The translations under genes and the position numbers were made by a program. From Tenrec ecaudatus (Eukaryota; Chordata; Mammalia; Afrosoricida; Tenrecidae), in contig NC_134536.1 of assembly GCF_050624435.1 (NCBI RefSeq), forward strand, positions 132,074,258 through 132,138,257: DNA of 64,000 bases, in the 5' to 3' direction. Positions 11,342 to 22,656 of this stretch are shown one piece after another (position 1 is the first letter of the stretch; each line of letters begins with the position of its first letter). Below the pieces are notes generated by a model, which ran no database searches, had not been told where the DNA came from, and worked only from the letters and a program-made list of their open reading frames with translations.

Positions 11342-11795
11342 GCTTATCATCCTCTTCCTCTCAGGTTCTGCTGGGCACTCGCTACCTGCCCTATAGCCCT
11401 CCGCTTGTTTCTTCACAACTGGAGCAGGACAAATAGGTGAGCAAATTAGACATGGTTGGCAAAACACCAAATCCCATATTGCAGACTGATAGTGCTAAAG
11501 AGTCGGCCTGAGGGCAGAGCATCTGTGAGATGCTTGGCCTTGGCACAGGCTGCCTGAGAGCAGGTATCAGCATCCTCTGCCAGGCTTCCATGACTCCTGG
11601 TAACAATTCATAAATCAAGTCCTGGAAGTACTGAGACCACAGTACCTCTTAGCTCAGACTCTGGGATGAAATACTCTCATTTCACTTCTTTTTACAAAAA
11701 CAGAAATTCAGCTCTTTAGGTGGCCTTCAGACTGGGGATCTTGACGGCAGGGCTGTGTCTCCCCCTCACACTGGGCTCTGTGGTAATTACATAAT
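11342..11795. other. Unclassified interval
   Basis: No gene seen. Around 11700-11780 the phrase 'cttgacggcagggctgtgtc' hints at an L2 3' fragment, too weak to call. Confidence 0.35.
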
Positions 11796-12275
11796 CTATT
11801 GACAATTTGAGACTATTAAGAGTGAAGGGGTGGAGTTTAGCCTGTCAATTGGGTTGCCGCTTGATGACCTCATTTGGAGGCGCTAAGGAGATTAATAGCT
11901 CACTGGAGGTGGGGCACTCACTCACTCCCTGCAAGACATGCCTGTTAACCAGACACACAGAGTTACGCTAGAGCCCTGGAGCTGGAGGAACCACATAGAA
12001 ACCCCTGTCAGTGTTGAGATGTTTCCACCCTCACTGGATCCACAAGACATTCCACCCACTGACCTGTGATCTGCCTGCATTCTGTGTCATTGCATGTGTT
12101 TTATGAGAAGAGCTTACAGACTGGTATCAGACACATGGGCTAATATCGGACTCATGGACTTGATCTGGACGGGGCTGGGATATTTTCTTAATATGTACTT
12201 ACTCTTCTATATAGAACTCTTTCTTATACCCATGTAAGTATCTATGAATTTCTTTCCCGAGTCTACACAGGCTCC
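11795..12275 (-). mobile_element. LTR-like repeat, family X, copy 1
   Basis: It shares blocks with 57366-57872 in the same orientation ('gactggtatcagacacatgg', 'gggctgggatattttcttaa', 'agtctacacaggct') and with three copies in the other orientation at 13690, 18345 and 20320. I take the orientation starting 'tgttagaccaggtagactag' at 13692 as forward, so this copy is minus. The family is about 500 bp and lacks coding sequence; a solo LTR or similar non-autonomous element is likely. Confidence 0.65.
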
Positions 12276-12279
12276 CTAA

Positions 12280-13690
12280 AGGCAAGGTTGTATCTCTCCT
12301 GGCTGGATAAGGGGCCAGGCTCTAGAAAGAAGTGCTTATCCTCTGCTCTTGCCGTCCCAATCCTGAGCACTCCATTCTGGGCCCCAGCTCCCGGAGCGCT
12401 CTATCCTCTTACTGACCAGCCAAGAAAAAAGGGCTCGATGGATGGCTGGAGAGCTCCCACAGGATATTCCCCAGGACTTAACTGTATTTCATGAAAGAGT
12501 ACAGACTGGGCCCTGGGCAGGATGTAAGTCCATGGGGGATCCTTTCTGCGGCGAGGAAAGAGAGACACGGTCCCTGTGGAGTGCACAGTCTGGCTTAGAG
12601 GACAGGTTTGAATACATGATGACAAGGGTATTCGGCGCTATAAAAGCGATGTTATGGGTCTTGTGTGGGTGAATGACAAGGGGCTCTGTAGACGTGGCCG
12701 AATGGGGATCATTGGGTAGTTTTCTCCCCCTCTGTCTCCAGGAAAACTAGCTAATAAGGTTCTCCATGGAACACAAACCACTCTGCTGATGCAGCTGGAA
12801 AGGGAGGTATTGAGTTCTGATCCGACCATTCTCTCCCCTGCACACACTTCCTCCTAATCCCAGGTCCCCACTTCCTAGGGATATGCCCATTAAACAGTGA
12901 GGTCACAAGCTACTGGACAGCCAACAGCCCAGACCCTTCACCACCCCCCAACCCCGAAAACATTTGACTTCCTGTTCCCATTTGCTTCCCGCCCCATTAC
13001 CCTGGCACTCTGAGGTTTTCTTCCAAAGGAAGACTTCCAGATCATCCTCCATTATTCCCCTCATGCCCTTTCCACAGGTGCCGTCTGTCCTGGAAAATAC
13101 AAAATGGTCTTAGTCCCAAAGGATAGGCATTATTTCTCTGTGTCAGAGCGCATGTTATTTCTGAGGAAGTTACCAGAGCGTAGATAGATCTTGGAGTCTC
13201 CTCGCTGTACTCAGGCTTTGGGGATTCTCTGCTCTACCTCGGTCTAAAACAGACTCTTCTCCCTTGTTCCCCTGGGCCTCGAAGAAGCAAATTCGCTTTA
13301 GATTCTGGTCTGTCGATTTTGCCCTCAGGTCCTGTCAGATCTGCATAACTCCATCCCTGACTAAGGCGGTCTTCTCTCCTGTCCCTCTGGGTCCAGAGGG
13401 AACGCGTTCACTGTAGGTTCTGGTCTCCAGGCCTTGCCCCCAGCTCCTTCAGATCACACCCCCGACACCCCAAAAAAAAGAGCACTCACCTGTTGTCCAT
13501 TTCCAGAAAAGACCTTAACTAACATCTCCTTCCTAGAGAATGTCTTGCTCTAACTCTTTATGCAATGCTCTTGATAGTTTCCTTTCTGGATTAAATCACT
13601 CGTGAATGCTTCCTCATGGCCTTTGATATATTTTGCTAGCATCAAGCTCCTTGTTCATCAGCACATGACAAAATCAACTGGGTAAATTAA
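12280..13690. other. Unclassified interval
   Basis: No gene or repeat recognised other than the diverged tandem duplication listed separately at 13255-13470. Composition is balanced and the open frames are short. Confidence 0.4.
13255..13470. repeat. Diverged 115-bp tandem duplication
   Basis: The markers 'tcttctc' (13255 and 13370) and 'ttctggtct' (13303 and 13418) recur with the same 115-bp offset. Related blocks lie between them ('cccctgggcctc' against 'cctctgggtcc', and 'gccctcaggtcctgtcagat' against 'gcccccagctccttcagat'). Confidence 0.6.
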
Positions 13691-13691
13691 T

Positions 13692-14185
13692 ACAGGGTCG
13701 TGTTAGACCAGGTAGACTAGAGAAACAAATCCATATTTGTATTACAGAGACTTTTATATCAAAGAGTAATTGCATATTAAGGAAACATCCCAGCCCAGTC
13801 CAGATCAGGTCCATAAGTTCTATATTCCAATACCAGTCCATACATTTCTCTTCAGACTCACACAACACAGGCAATGATGCCAAATGTAGGAAGATCATAG
13901 GTCTGTGGGTAGAAAGTCTTGTGGATCCAGTGGCAGTGGAAGCATCTCAGTACTGGCATGGGGCTCCATGTGGCTCCTCCAGCTCCAGGGTTCTGGCTAG
14001 GATCAGCTTGGCTGCATGTATCTTGTCAACCGGGAGACAAAGCAGAGTGTGTGTGTCCTGCCTCCAGAGAGGAATACAGGAGTTCCCAGAATCCTCAGGA
14101 GAAGACCATGTCCACACAGAGGCATTATTGGCTATGACCTGATCAACAGGCTAGACTCCACCCCGTGGCTCAAGTTGACAGATTA
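13692..14185 (+). mobile_element. LTR-like repeat, family X, copy 2
   Basis: Begins 'tgttagaccaggtagactag' and continues 'agagtaattgcatattaagg', 'aaagtcttgtggatccagtg' and 'gacagattatgtaacggcca'. The same ordered blocks occur at 18345 and 20320. No coding sequence. Confidence 0.7.
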
Positions 14186-14924
14186 TGTAACGGCCACAAG
14201 GGTCTATTTTCAAAAGCCTGCTGTTGCTATCCTACTGGTGGCAACAGCAGGGAGCTGTGACCTGCCCGGGGTCGACTTGGGCAAACACATGGAGTGGCTA
14301 CCAGAATTGCAGATAGTATATTGATAGGGAAAGGGCCAGGAGACAGGAGGTGCCGCCTTTGGTAAGCCGAAGCCTCTAATCCACATGGCCTGACAAAGGA
14401 GGAATTCTAGGGAGTACATATCTCACCTTACTTTCCTCCTCTTCTTTGGGGTCTTGCTGGAAATTCCCACTGGCCAATCCCAATTGGAAGTCAGAATCAA
14501 GGTAGACCATTGATGGGGTCGCTAGAGTGGAGCAGGATGGAGCAGGGCAGAGGGCAGACCTGGAGGTACAAGGGAAAGACCCAGCTCAGATTTCCCACTC
14601 ACCATCCAGAAGGGCAGAGGGCAGACCTGGAGGCATAAGGGAAAGACCCAGGTCTGCCCCCCTGGGAAGCAGGCAGCGCTCTCTCCATCACGCTCCATCA
14701 CGTGCATTCCTCCTGCATGCTGACTCCAGCGGTGCCTTCCTCTACTCCAGGCCCGGTGGAAGACCTTGGTACATAAAGATGACACGCAAATGCCGCTCTC
14801 CTGGGACACGGCTATTTTCTTCCCATCATAGGGCTCCAGCTGCCAGATTTGCTCAATGAGGGGTAGAAGCGAAAATTAACTTACAGTCTCAGACCTGATA
14901 ATCATAACCATCAAAAACAGATTA
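14186..14924. other. Unclassified interval
   Basis: Contains a small perfect 9-bp inverted repeat near 14219-14250 (tgctgttgc ... gcaacagca) and the 40-bp direct repeat listed next. No gene. Confidence 0.4.
14545..14651. repeat. 40-bp direct repeat at 67-bp spacing
   Basis: The block starting 'gggcagagggcagacctgga' occurs at 14545-14584 and again at 14612-14651 with two or three substitutions, separated by 27 bp. Confidence 0.85.
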
Positions 14925-15080
14925 GCGCGTTGCTTTTTCATATACCACCTCGTTGACGCTTCCCAGTGATTTCATAATCACCGCTCCATCAACCTGCCCA
15001 TGAGGACGCGGGCTCCAAGAGGTTACATGGTCCGCTCATGGCACATCGAGTAGGTGGAAGAACCTCCGTATCCAGAGAAG
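14925..15080 (-). repeat. MIR relic
   Basis: 'tgatttcataatcaccgctc', 'caagaggttacatggtccgc' and 'acatcgagtaggtgg' follow the order of the antisense MIR core. Confidence 0.6.
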
Positions 15081-15785
15081 GTTGTCTCCTCTCAGTTGCC
15101 CCAGCCCAGGTCTCTGCCAATCCCAGAGCCCTCCACCCCCACTCTCCCACTCTGTCTTGCATAATTCCACTGTGTTCATGCTTTCCTGCTCAGCCTTGCA
15201 GTTGACTGACCGCTACTGCAGCATTCGTATGGCTCCCCAAGGCGTAGAAACAGCCAGAGCCTCTACAGGATAGGCTCACTCAAATATGGGTTCTATAACT
15301 GGACCCTAAATACCCATCCCACTTTCCCAAAAGCCCTTCCAAGGCCACGCAGTGACAACCAAGATTGGACATACCACCAGGCACCCAGAAAAATATAGCC
15401 AGAACTCCGCAGTTCTTGTGGGCAATGAAACTTGGCCATGGTCACATGACTAGCAACCGCACATGGAGCGGGTGCGTAGCAGACAATAGGGATGGTGGCT
15501 AGCAAGGCACAGAGATCTTTGATCTTTGCATCTTCCTGGTAGGATGAGGGAAGGAGCTCCCAGATAATCCTATTAAAAGCCCAGGCATCTAGCAGGTGGT
15601 TGACTGACCCTAGGTTTAAATCCACAACCAGCTATTCCCAAGCCTTGGATGGTCCCATCCTGCACGAGCACCCCCTAGTGGTAGTAGGATTCTTCATGAA
15701 AGCGAGGAAGGATTTCTAAACAAACCACTCTGAACATTCTCTTCCTCTTGCTCTCCAACTGTTCACCATGCTTAGCCGCTTGTGC
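15081..15785. other. Unclassified interval
   Basis: No gene or RNA found. The 110-codon minus-strand frame at 15293-15625 shows no recognisable domain. Confidence 0.4.
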
Positions 15786-15787
15786 GG

Positions 15788-15788
<1 letters not shown>

Positions 15789-15818
<30 letters not shown>

Positions 15819-15898
15819 GACACACACACACACACACCCTGACACACACACATACACAAACTGCCTCTAGCTCTTCCCCCTGAGTGTCGATCTCTTTT

Positions 15899-15943
<45 letters not shown>
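15789..15943. repeat. Two (CA)n tracts with CCTGA-spaced units
   Basis: The first tract (15789-15860) is broken twice by an identical 'accctgac' spacer, giving a minisatellite-like pattern. The second (about 15901-15943) is an uninterrupted CA run. Confidence 0.9.
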
Positions 15944-15944
<1 letters not shown>

Positions 15945-15945
<1 letters not shown>

Positions 15946-17095
15946 GAAATTCCAAGAAGGAATTTTGCAGAATCCCAGCTAATGAAGGCTCAGCGCCTCC
16001 CATCCTCGCCTTGTTCTTTCTTCCAGGTGGCCAGTTATTCTAAGCACACACCAGTGCTCACTGGCACGCTACAGAGAGCAGGTCCCAGGGCTGCACACCC
16101 AGCCGCCTCTCTGAAGACCCCGCCAAGCCCTCCCCTCCTGAGCGAATCAAAACAAGACACTCTGGCTCAACACAAGCCCATTTCACATTTCATTTTACTT
16201 GAGAAAACGGAGGTCACGTTCCCCTGGAATTTGTGTAGAGTCTCAACTACCTGAGCCGACCAACTCTAGATGCTCCCCGCCGCCCCCACCCCGCCACTCC
16301 AATGATTACTCTCCAGTCACTCATTTTTCTCCCCATGCTGGCACAGGGCCCCATGAGTAAAAATCTTCACATAGCAAGAGACCCTCTCTGACATCCCCAT
16401 GCCAGAATCGACAGGGCCCCATTGACAAACAGGAGACTTGCTAAACCCTGGTTGCTTGGCTGGGTCTCTAGGCACCCATTTCTAATCCTGTCTCCAAGCT
16501 GCCAGCGAGACTCGGCGATAAAAGGAGAAGAGAACCCAGCCATTCATACTGTGAGCCGAGTTTCCATTTTTCAGAAGTTTCCACACAATGATCTTTTATG
16601 AGCTACAGTAAAACCACATGTTTATACAGCCTCTCTCCCTAAGTCCCAAACATTTTAGCAACATCATCTTATGTAACACCTGGGGTTTGGGAAACGGGGC
16701 CTGAACAGCCTACGCCCTGCTTATGAAAACAGTTGTGAACTTTCCAGATGTATCCATTTTCCTTCAAATTAGCAAATCGCTTACTTGGAAGATACTGCCT
16801 CTCCCCATGCCTGCCCCCCCCCCCAAATCCTTTCCCCTCCACCTGCAGGGTAATAATATTTGCTTCTAGAAAGAAATCTCTCCCTTTTGCAGCAAGGCGA
16901 TATGTTTGGCAATTCCTGACGAATGTTTTTATCTTTATCTACATCTCTGCTGCAGAGCAGCGGGGTACTGTCTAAAATTAAATCACAAAGTCCCTCCGTG
17001 TCTCCCTCCCATCATGTGCAGATCTGGGATCTGTTTTTCACTCATTTCCCTCCTCCCCCGCCCTTCGCAGGTCTCTATCCTCTTGGAAAGGACCC
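15945..17095. other. Non-repeat interval with possible regulatory core
   Basis: No gene seen. The stretch 16840-16980 ('ggtaataatatttgc', 'ttttatctttatctac') is AT-rich, carries two GATA-type cores (TTATCT) and is free of recognised repeats, so it is a minor candidate for conserved non-coding DNA. A poly-C run lies near 16817. Confidence 0.3.
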
Positions 17096-17099
17096 CTCA

Positions 17100-17277
17100 C
17101 AGGGGCTTACACACTGGGCCGCTGACCACAAGGTCTGTGCTTCGAATCCACCAGCCACACTGCAGGAGCAAGAGGAGGCTGTCTGCTCCTGTGCAGATTT
17201 GCAGCCTTGGCAACCTTGAGGAGAAGCTCTACTCCATCCGCGGGAGTCTCATCAGAATCCACGCCATGGCACTGGAT
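17100..17277 (+). mobile_element. AfroSINE
   Basis: 'ctgaccacaaggtctgtgct' and 'cgaatccaccagccacactg' are the B-box region, and 'atcagaatccacgccatggc' the tail. It contributes to the 233-codon open frame at 16906, which is thus not a gene. Confidence 0.8.
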
Positions 17278-17519
17278 CTAGATTTGCTGCGTCCTCTCTG
17301 TCCCACAGCCGTTTGGACACCCCTTGTCGTTTCCAACTGCTGCTGCCCACCACGGACTTGTACGTTCATATCTGGGCTGTCCCATCGTGCTCTGTACAAC
17401 TCTGCCGTCCTCATCCTTCTTACACACAGCAGCCTCTTCCGAAGCGATCTTCTAATGACTCTTCCCCATTGCTGCTCACAGCTTCCCTCTCTCTACAGCA
17501 AAAGCACAGATGGGGAGCC

Positions 17520-17685
17520 AGACAAGCCACAGTCCAGTTTTGTAAATAAAGTTTTATTAGAACTCGGATGTGTCCATCCATTTTCCAATTCTCTACAGCT
17601 CCTTTAACAATGCAAGTGCAGAATTTGAAGCCCTACAGGTTTACCGTCCGGTCCTCAGTAGACAAAGTTTGCAGGCCCCTGGTGT
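17520..17685 (-). mobile_element. hAT-Charlie (MER-type) MITE relic
   Basis: 'tttgtaaataaagttttatt' and the terminal 'aaagtttgcaggcccctg' match a mammal-wide hAT-Charlie MITE whose ends read 'aaagtttgccgacccctg'. The exact family name is not certain. The left end is lost. Confidence 0.6.
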
Positions 17686-17814
17686 AGGGGATAAGGTCTG
17701 CCCCACATGGCCAGTCGTGCAGAACTTTTAAATGGTCTGGTTTCTCCCAGCCTTCCCTTCCTACCTCTGGGTATGCCATCGTAGCATCCATCAGACGTAC
17801 ACAGCCCATTTGAT

Positions 17815-18110
17815 GTCTCTCTGCCACAACAACGCACGCTTCTCTCTGGGCCTGGAAGCTCCTTCCTTACTCCCAAGTTCCAGGAAACCCCCAATCCGTC
17901 GCTCCAAGTGCAGCTCAAGAACAGACTTTTCAGTGAAGCCATTTCTGCGCCACCAGCCCTGCCCTTCAGAGCTCCCTCCCCACTGGACCTGGCACATCTG
18001 CTGTGTGCCCCACCGGACTCCTGAAGAAATGTCCCACACCTTCTGCGTATATGTGCATTTCTCCTTCTTCGGACTCTAAGCACCAGAGGGTAAACGTTGA
18101 GTTTTTGTGC
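17815..18110 (+). repeat. L2 LINE 3' relic
   Basis: Order and wording ('tttcagtgaagccatttctg', 'ctccctccccactggacctg', 'cggactctaagcaccagagg') follow the L2 3' region. It explains the long minus-strand frame 17655-18320. Confidence 0.5.
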
Positions 18111-18344
18111 ACTGAGAGCCTGGTTTAACCATGCAAACCAGCAAATACCAGCAGTGCTGTTGAGTAGCTTCTGGGTCCTGGTGGCACGGAGCAGAGCTGC
18201 TCCACAGGATGTTCTTGGCTGAAGTTGTTCCTCCAGCTGTTCGCCAGCACTTTCTTCCACGGAGCTGCGGTGCATGCTCACATGATCAGCTATAGGGTAG
18301 CAGGGGTTCGTAAACCCCATATAGCCAATACTTAATACCTAATT

Positions 18345-18858
18345 GTGTCAGTCCAGGTAGACTAGAGAAACAAATTCACACAGACTCATGTGTATACCAG
18401 ACAGAGTTTTATATAAAGGGTAATTGTACATTAAGAAAGCACCCCAACCCAGTCTAGTTCAAGACCATAAATCCGATACCAATCTATAAAGTCCTCTTCA
18501 GACTCACAAAACACATGCAATGATGCTGAATGCAGGACAATCACATGCCAGTGGGTAGAAAGTCTTTGGATCCAGTGGTGTTGTAAGCATCTCAGCACTG
18601 ATAGGGGTATCTATGTGGCTTCTCTGGCTCTGAAGGTCTGGTTGCATCAGGGTAGGAACATGTGGCTTCTCCAGCTCAGGGCACTAGCATCATTCCATGT
18701 GTCTTGTCAGCTGCAATGTCTCCCAAGGAGTGAGCAGAGAGAGAGGGGAGCAGGGCTTACTAAGCCATTGATCTCTTTGCCCTCCAATCAAACTGCCACC
18801 TTATTAATCCTACATGTTCTTATTGGCCAGGTTGGCACAATAAACCTACCTATCACAT
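18345..18858 (+). mobile_element. LTR-like repeat, family X, copy 3
   Basis: Begins 'tgtcagtccaggtagactag' and ends 'cacaataaacctacctatca'. The block order matches copies at 13692 and 20320, and the right end is the reverse complement of the start of the copy at 57366 ('aagtttattgtgtcaacctg'). This copy gives the clearest two-ended view of the family, at about 514 bp. Confidence 0.7.
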
Positions 18859-18859
18859 G

Positions 18860-19335
18860 AATGAATGAATCAATGATTGGACCAATGAAAGAAAAACTAA
18901 CCCCTAGCTGCCCATCTTCTCCCTTCTTCTCCCTTGCCCCTCACACACACCCTGACTAATCCCTGGTGGTTTCAGCCCCTTCTTTCTTCTCCAGAGGCTT
19001 CCCGTGCCTACTTCTGTTCATGGTTCTTCCCTGGCCTTGGACTTCCAGCCCCACAGATCGATGTGGCTTTCAGAGACCCGCACACTCTGTCCACATCTGT
19101 AGATGCAAGTGTTCCTGGTGGGCATCTCTTGCCTGTCTAATGCGTGCAAGTCCCATGGCTGAGGAGACCCACATGAGAATTGAGGCTTTGATCATGTTCT
19201 CGGTGTGTGACTCAGGTCAATCAGTGCCAAGACTCACCTTTTCTTGTCCGTAAGGAGAAGGTGATAAGATGTACTTTTATTACGCTGATGATCGGATGGT
19301 AAGACAGTCTATAAAAGTACCTAGCACTCACCGTG
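18860..19335. other. Unclassified interval
   Basis: Pyrimidine-rich with an ATGA-type short repeat near 18857-18875. No gene. Confidence 0.4.
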
Positions 19336-19530
19336 ATGGCCAATGAAGACTTTGTATAAACATAGTGCTGGAAGATGAACCCCTTGCTTGGAAGGGGCTT
19401 ACGCTTAACAAACATGTTGAAGACGACACAGGAGTGGGCAGAGTTTATGTGGAACAGATAGGGTCCCTGTGGGCAGGACCCAGCTCAATGGCTATCAGTT
19501 AGAACCAACCCCATGACACCCAACAACCAC
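19335..19530 (+). mobile_element. RTE 5'-derived short element
   Basis: 'gtgctggaagatgaacccct' followed by 'tggaaggggcttacgc' matches the RTE 5' leader, and the end 'catgacacccaacaaccaca' matches an RTE/SINE 3' tail. The coding part is absent. Confidence 0.55.
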
Positions 19531-19544
19531 ATTAGAAGATGTAC

Positions 19545-19700
19545 ATGCATGCATTCATTCCACAAATATTTACTGATCAGACATGGCTTACTAGGCAGTG
19601 AACAAGAGAGACAAAAAATAAAAAGCCCCTTCCCTTACGGGGCTTCCTCTCTTGTGAAGGAGACAGACCATAAAGAAGACAGACGTGGATGTCAGAAAGC
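19545..19700 (-). repeat. L2 LINE 3' relic
   Basis: 'attcattccacaaatattta' and 'cccttacggggcttcctctc' are the antisense L2 3' end. Confidence 0.6.
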
Positions 19701-19894
19701 CTTTCTATCTGGATCTGAACGGACCTTCCTTGAAGCTCGTAGGGATCCTCCCTCCATGGATGTTAGCTAGAACAGCTAGACATTTAATAAAAGCACCAGT
19801 TGAATGAATTCACGATAAAGAATGGCAGAAGGAAGAGGAATGCCCTTGATCGTTCCTTCACCAAATACTTCCTGAGCATCTGTGGGGAACAGGC

Positions 19895-20097
19895 TTTGCG
19901 GTTCTCAAGCGGAAGAGCCTGAAGAAACGATTCCAGCCTCACACGGCAACAATGAAGGAGTCCATGGGAAGAAGATGGGGTGACACGGAAGCATCGGAAG
20001 AAGAAAAGAATGTACAGAGTTGCCGTGCCAAAAGTAATTGGTCGGTGTTCAACCATTTCTGGAGGGAGCATATGACCAAGACCCAATGGTAATAAAG
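19895..20097 (+). mobile_element. RTE LINE fragment (linker region)
   Basis: 'gcctgaagaaacgattccag', 'caatgaaggagtccatggga' and 'gtgttcaaccatttctggag' are the ORF segment between endonuclease and reverse transcriptase. Confidence 0.8.
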
Positions 20098-20099
20098 AA

Positions 20100-20305
20100 G
20101 GTCACACTGCACCGAAAGTTTTGGTAGTAAATGTAGTAAACTTTATTTAATATGGCTCTAGTCTAGCAACAGCTTTCCTTACTCCCACACAATGAGCCTC
20201 ATGTTCCTGATTGGTCTGGGTAAGAAGGGTGTGGGAAGATGCTGATTACATGATTCAGTAGTGAGTGATTACTGTCCCGCTGGGTCTCAAGCAGAGAGAG
20301 TGTAT
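20100..20305 (+). mobile_element. LTR-like fragment, family Z, copy 1
   Basis: It shares 'tctgggtaagaagggtgtgg', 'tgattacatgattcagtagt' and 'tcccgctgggtctc' style blocks with 30420-30690. Both copies sit at the broken end of an RTE. Identity unknown. Confidence 0.45.
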
Positions 20306-20326
20306 TGGAAGCAGAGAGAGTGTATT
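20289..20326. repeat. 20-bp tandem duplication
   Basis: 'aagcagagagagtgtatt' occurs at 20289-20306 and 20309-20326, ending exactly where family X copy 4 starts. Confidence 0.85.
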
Positions 20327-20762
20327 AGTCCAGGTAGAGGAGAGAAACAAAGCCAGGGAGACTCATATGCATGTTAAAAAAGAGCTTTATATAAAAGAGC
20401 AATTGTATATTGAGAAAACATCCCATCCCAGTCCAGAATAAGTCCAATATTAGCTCATATGTATGACACCAGTCTATAAAGTCCTTTTCAGACTCACAAC
20501 CCAAACAGCGATGTCGAATGCAGGAAGATCACAGGTCAGTGGGAGGCTAGGGGAGTCTTGTGGATCCAGTGGTGATGAAAGCAACTCAGCAGGATGACAA
20601 AGCAGAGAGTGTGTCCCACCTCTAGAGAGGAAGACGGGAGTTCCCAGAATCCTCAGGAGAAGCCATGACCACATGGAGGCCTCATTGGCTATGGTCTGAT
20701 AGACAGACCAGACTCCACCCCTTCGAAACTTGACAAGAGATTATATAACTGCCACAGAGAGG
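20322..20762 (+). mobile_element. LTR-like repeat, family X, copy 4
   Basis: 'tgtattagtccaggtagagg' at the start, then 'agagcaattgtatattgaga', 'cttgtggatccagtggtgat' and 'gacaagagattatataactg'. Same order as copies 2 and 3. Confidence 0.7.
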
Positions 20763-21320
20763 ATCTCACTGCCATCAAGAGCCAAGAGTGAAGCCTGTGC
20801 TCTGGACTTACGATCCCTGAGCAGCAGAACTCCTTTGATTCAGGAGACACTACATGAGTGATAGAGGAGCAGCCACGACAGGACCAGGAGCCTGTTGGAG
20901 CACGAGATGTGGTGGGGAACTTCCCAGGCCACAGAGCAAGTAAAGCTGAGTGCTTTGGGGCAGGAGGCTGGTTTGTGGAGTGGGGTGCCTCTGGGCACTT
21001 AATTGGAGAAGCTGGGTTTACTGACCACCAAGATGGAACTGAATGCCTTCAGGTTGAGACTTAATGGAGTGGGCTGCCCTTTGGGCATTTATTAGCAACC
21101 TGAAAAGAGCTTTGTAACACGTCCCAATTGAACAATGGTATCCTGAGCTTTTTTCATCTGAATCATAACCTAGGAACTTCCATAAACAACCCCACAATCA
21201 TAAGCATTGTGTGTGTGTTTTGTGTAGTCATTGCAATGAATTATAGAAACCAGCAGGGGGAAAAAACAGAATGTGAGAGACAGAGCTGAACAAGTACAGG
21301 TGTGCTGTGCCCAAAAGAAC
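20763..21320. other. Unclassified, probably decayed interspersed element
   Basis: No gene found. The sequence directly follows a family X copy and has no matching partner elsewhere in the window, so I cannot tell internal element sequence from unique DNA. Confidence 0.35.
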
Positions 21321-21857
21321 AATTGCCAAAATCCAAGGTCTCAGGAATTGATGGAATTCTAATTAAAATGTTTCAACAAATAAATGCAATGCCAAGAAAT
21401 CTTGAGGATAGTTATCTATCTGGTTCAAATAAAGGCAAGCCAACATAATGTGAAAATTATAGAACCATACCATTCATATCACAAACAAGCAACGTTTTAC
21501 TGTAGATAGTTTAAAAATGGTTGTAGCCGTACATCAACAAGGAACTGCCACATTCAGAAGTGGACATGGGATGATGGAAGTTATTGCTGGTTTCGAGTAG
21601 ATCTTTCTTGAAAACAAAGAAAAAAATCATGATTACCTGCGTTTTATTGATTATGCAAATGCATTTGGCTACGTGGATCAGAACAAATTATGGATGACGT
21701 TGCGAACATGGGAAATCCACTTCGTCTATGTGTGCATTCTGTCTCATTGCACTTGTACAAGCTATGTCACACTGAATTGTGCTCAGAACTTATACATCCT
21801 CCACGAGGCATTTGTTCCAACAAAACAGACCTCCTGCCAGTGCTAAAGAGCAAAAAT
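21321..21857 (+). mobile_element. RTE LINE, 5' portion, interrupted by L1
   Basis: Reverse transcriptase blocks 'ggtctcaggaattgatggaa', 'gcgttttattgattatgcaa' and 'gtggatcagaacaaattatg' are present with large internal losses. The ORF text stops at 21857 and resumes at 22196. Confidence 0.85.
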
Positions 21858-22195
21858 AGGGAGGAGGGGAAGAAATGGGAACAATTCACAATGATCAACA
21901 CATAGTCACACACACCCCTCCAGGGGGAAGAACAACAGAAACCATGGGGGAAGGGAGACAGCAGTCAGTGTGAAATATGAAAATAATAATAATTTATAAT
22001 CTATTAAGAGCGCACGAGGGTGGTGAGGAGGGGAGAGGAGCTGATACCAAGGGCTCAATAGAAAGTAAATGTCTAGAAAAGAATGATGGCAACATGTACA
22101 AATATGCTTCATACAATTGATGTATGGATTGTAATAAGACTTGTTAAGAGCCCGCAATAAAATGATCTTTTAACAAAAAAACAATAATAATAAAA
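21858..22195 (+). mobile_element. L1 LINE 3' end (tenrec type), nested in RTE
   Basis: A 5'-truncated L1 insertion ending 'gcccgcaataaaatgatc' plus an A-rich tail. The 14 bp taaagagcaaaaat lie on both sides (21844-21857 and 22196-22209), the target-site duplication of L1 retrotransposition. The 3' UTR wording ('tgatgtatggattgtaataa', 'gctgataccaagggctcaa') matches what I recall of tenrec L1 3' ends, which supports the species inference. Confidence 0.85.
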
Positions 22196-22656
22196 TAAAG
22201 AGCAAAAATGACACAGTGAGGACGAAGGTGTGCCTCTCCCTTGCCGTGGTGTTTGCATTTGCCTCCTATATACGTGAAAGCTGGCAAGGAATAAGGAATC
22301 GCAAAGCCGTGATGCTTCGCAACTATTGTGTGGACAAAGACTCTTGCACCTACCACCGACTTCCAGGAGAATGAACAAATCTGTCTTGAAAATGCCCAGC
22401 CAGAATACTCCCGAGAAGGAAGGATGGGGATAATTCACTTCATGTGCTTCATAGATGTCCTCGGAGAAGAACATAGCTATGGCTTGGTAAAGTAGAGTCG
22501 GCAATGAAGAGAAATTCCTTTGATAGGATGGATTGACACCGTGGCTCCTTCAATGGGCTCAACCATAGCATTGCTCATAGGGACAGCACAGGCGTGAGCG
22601 GTGCTTTGCTGGTGGACATAGGGCGGCTGTGACTTGGAAGTGACCCTATGGCACCT

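Noticed and set aside
15789..15860. Regularly spaced units resembling a CRISPR array
   Set aside because: This is an interrupted CA microsatellite in a mammalian genome; spacers are identical, not unique.
16906..17607. 233-codon plus-strand open frame
   Set aside because: Crosses an AfroSINE and a hAT MITE relic; composition, not selection, explains it.
17655..18320. 221-codon minus-strand open frame
   Set aside because: Runs antisense through an L2 relic and the end of a hAT relic; no recognisable domain.
20763..21320. Internal retroviral sequence after family X
   Set aside because: No gag, pol or env-like motif could be read; left unclassified.
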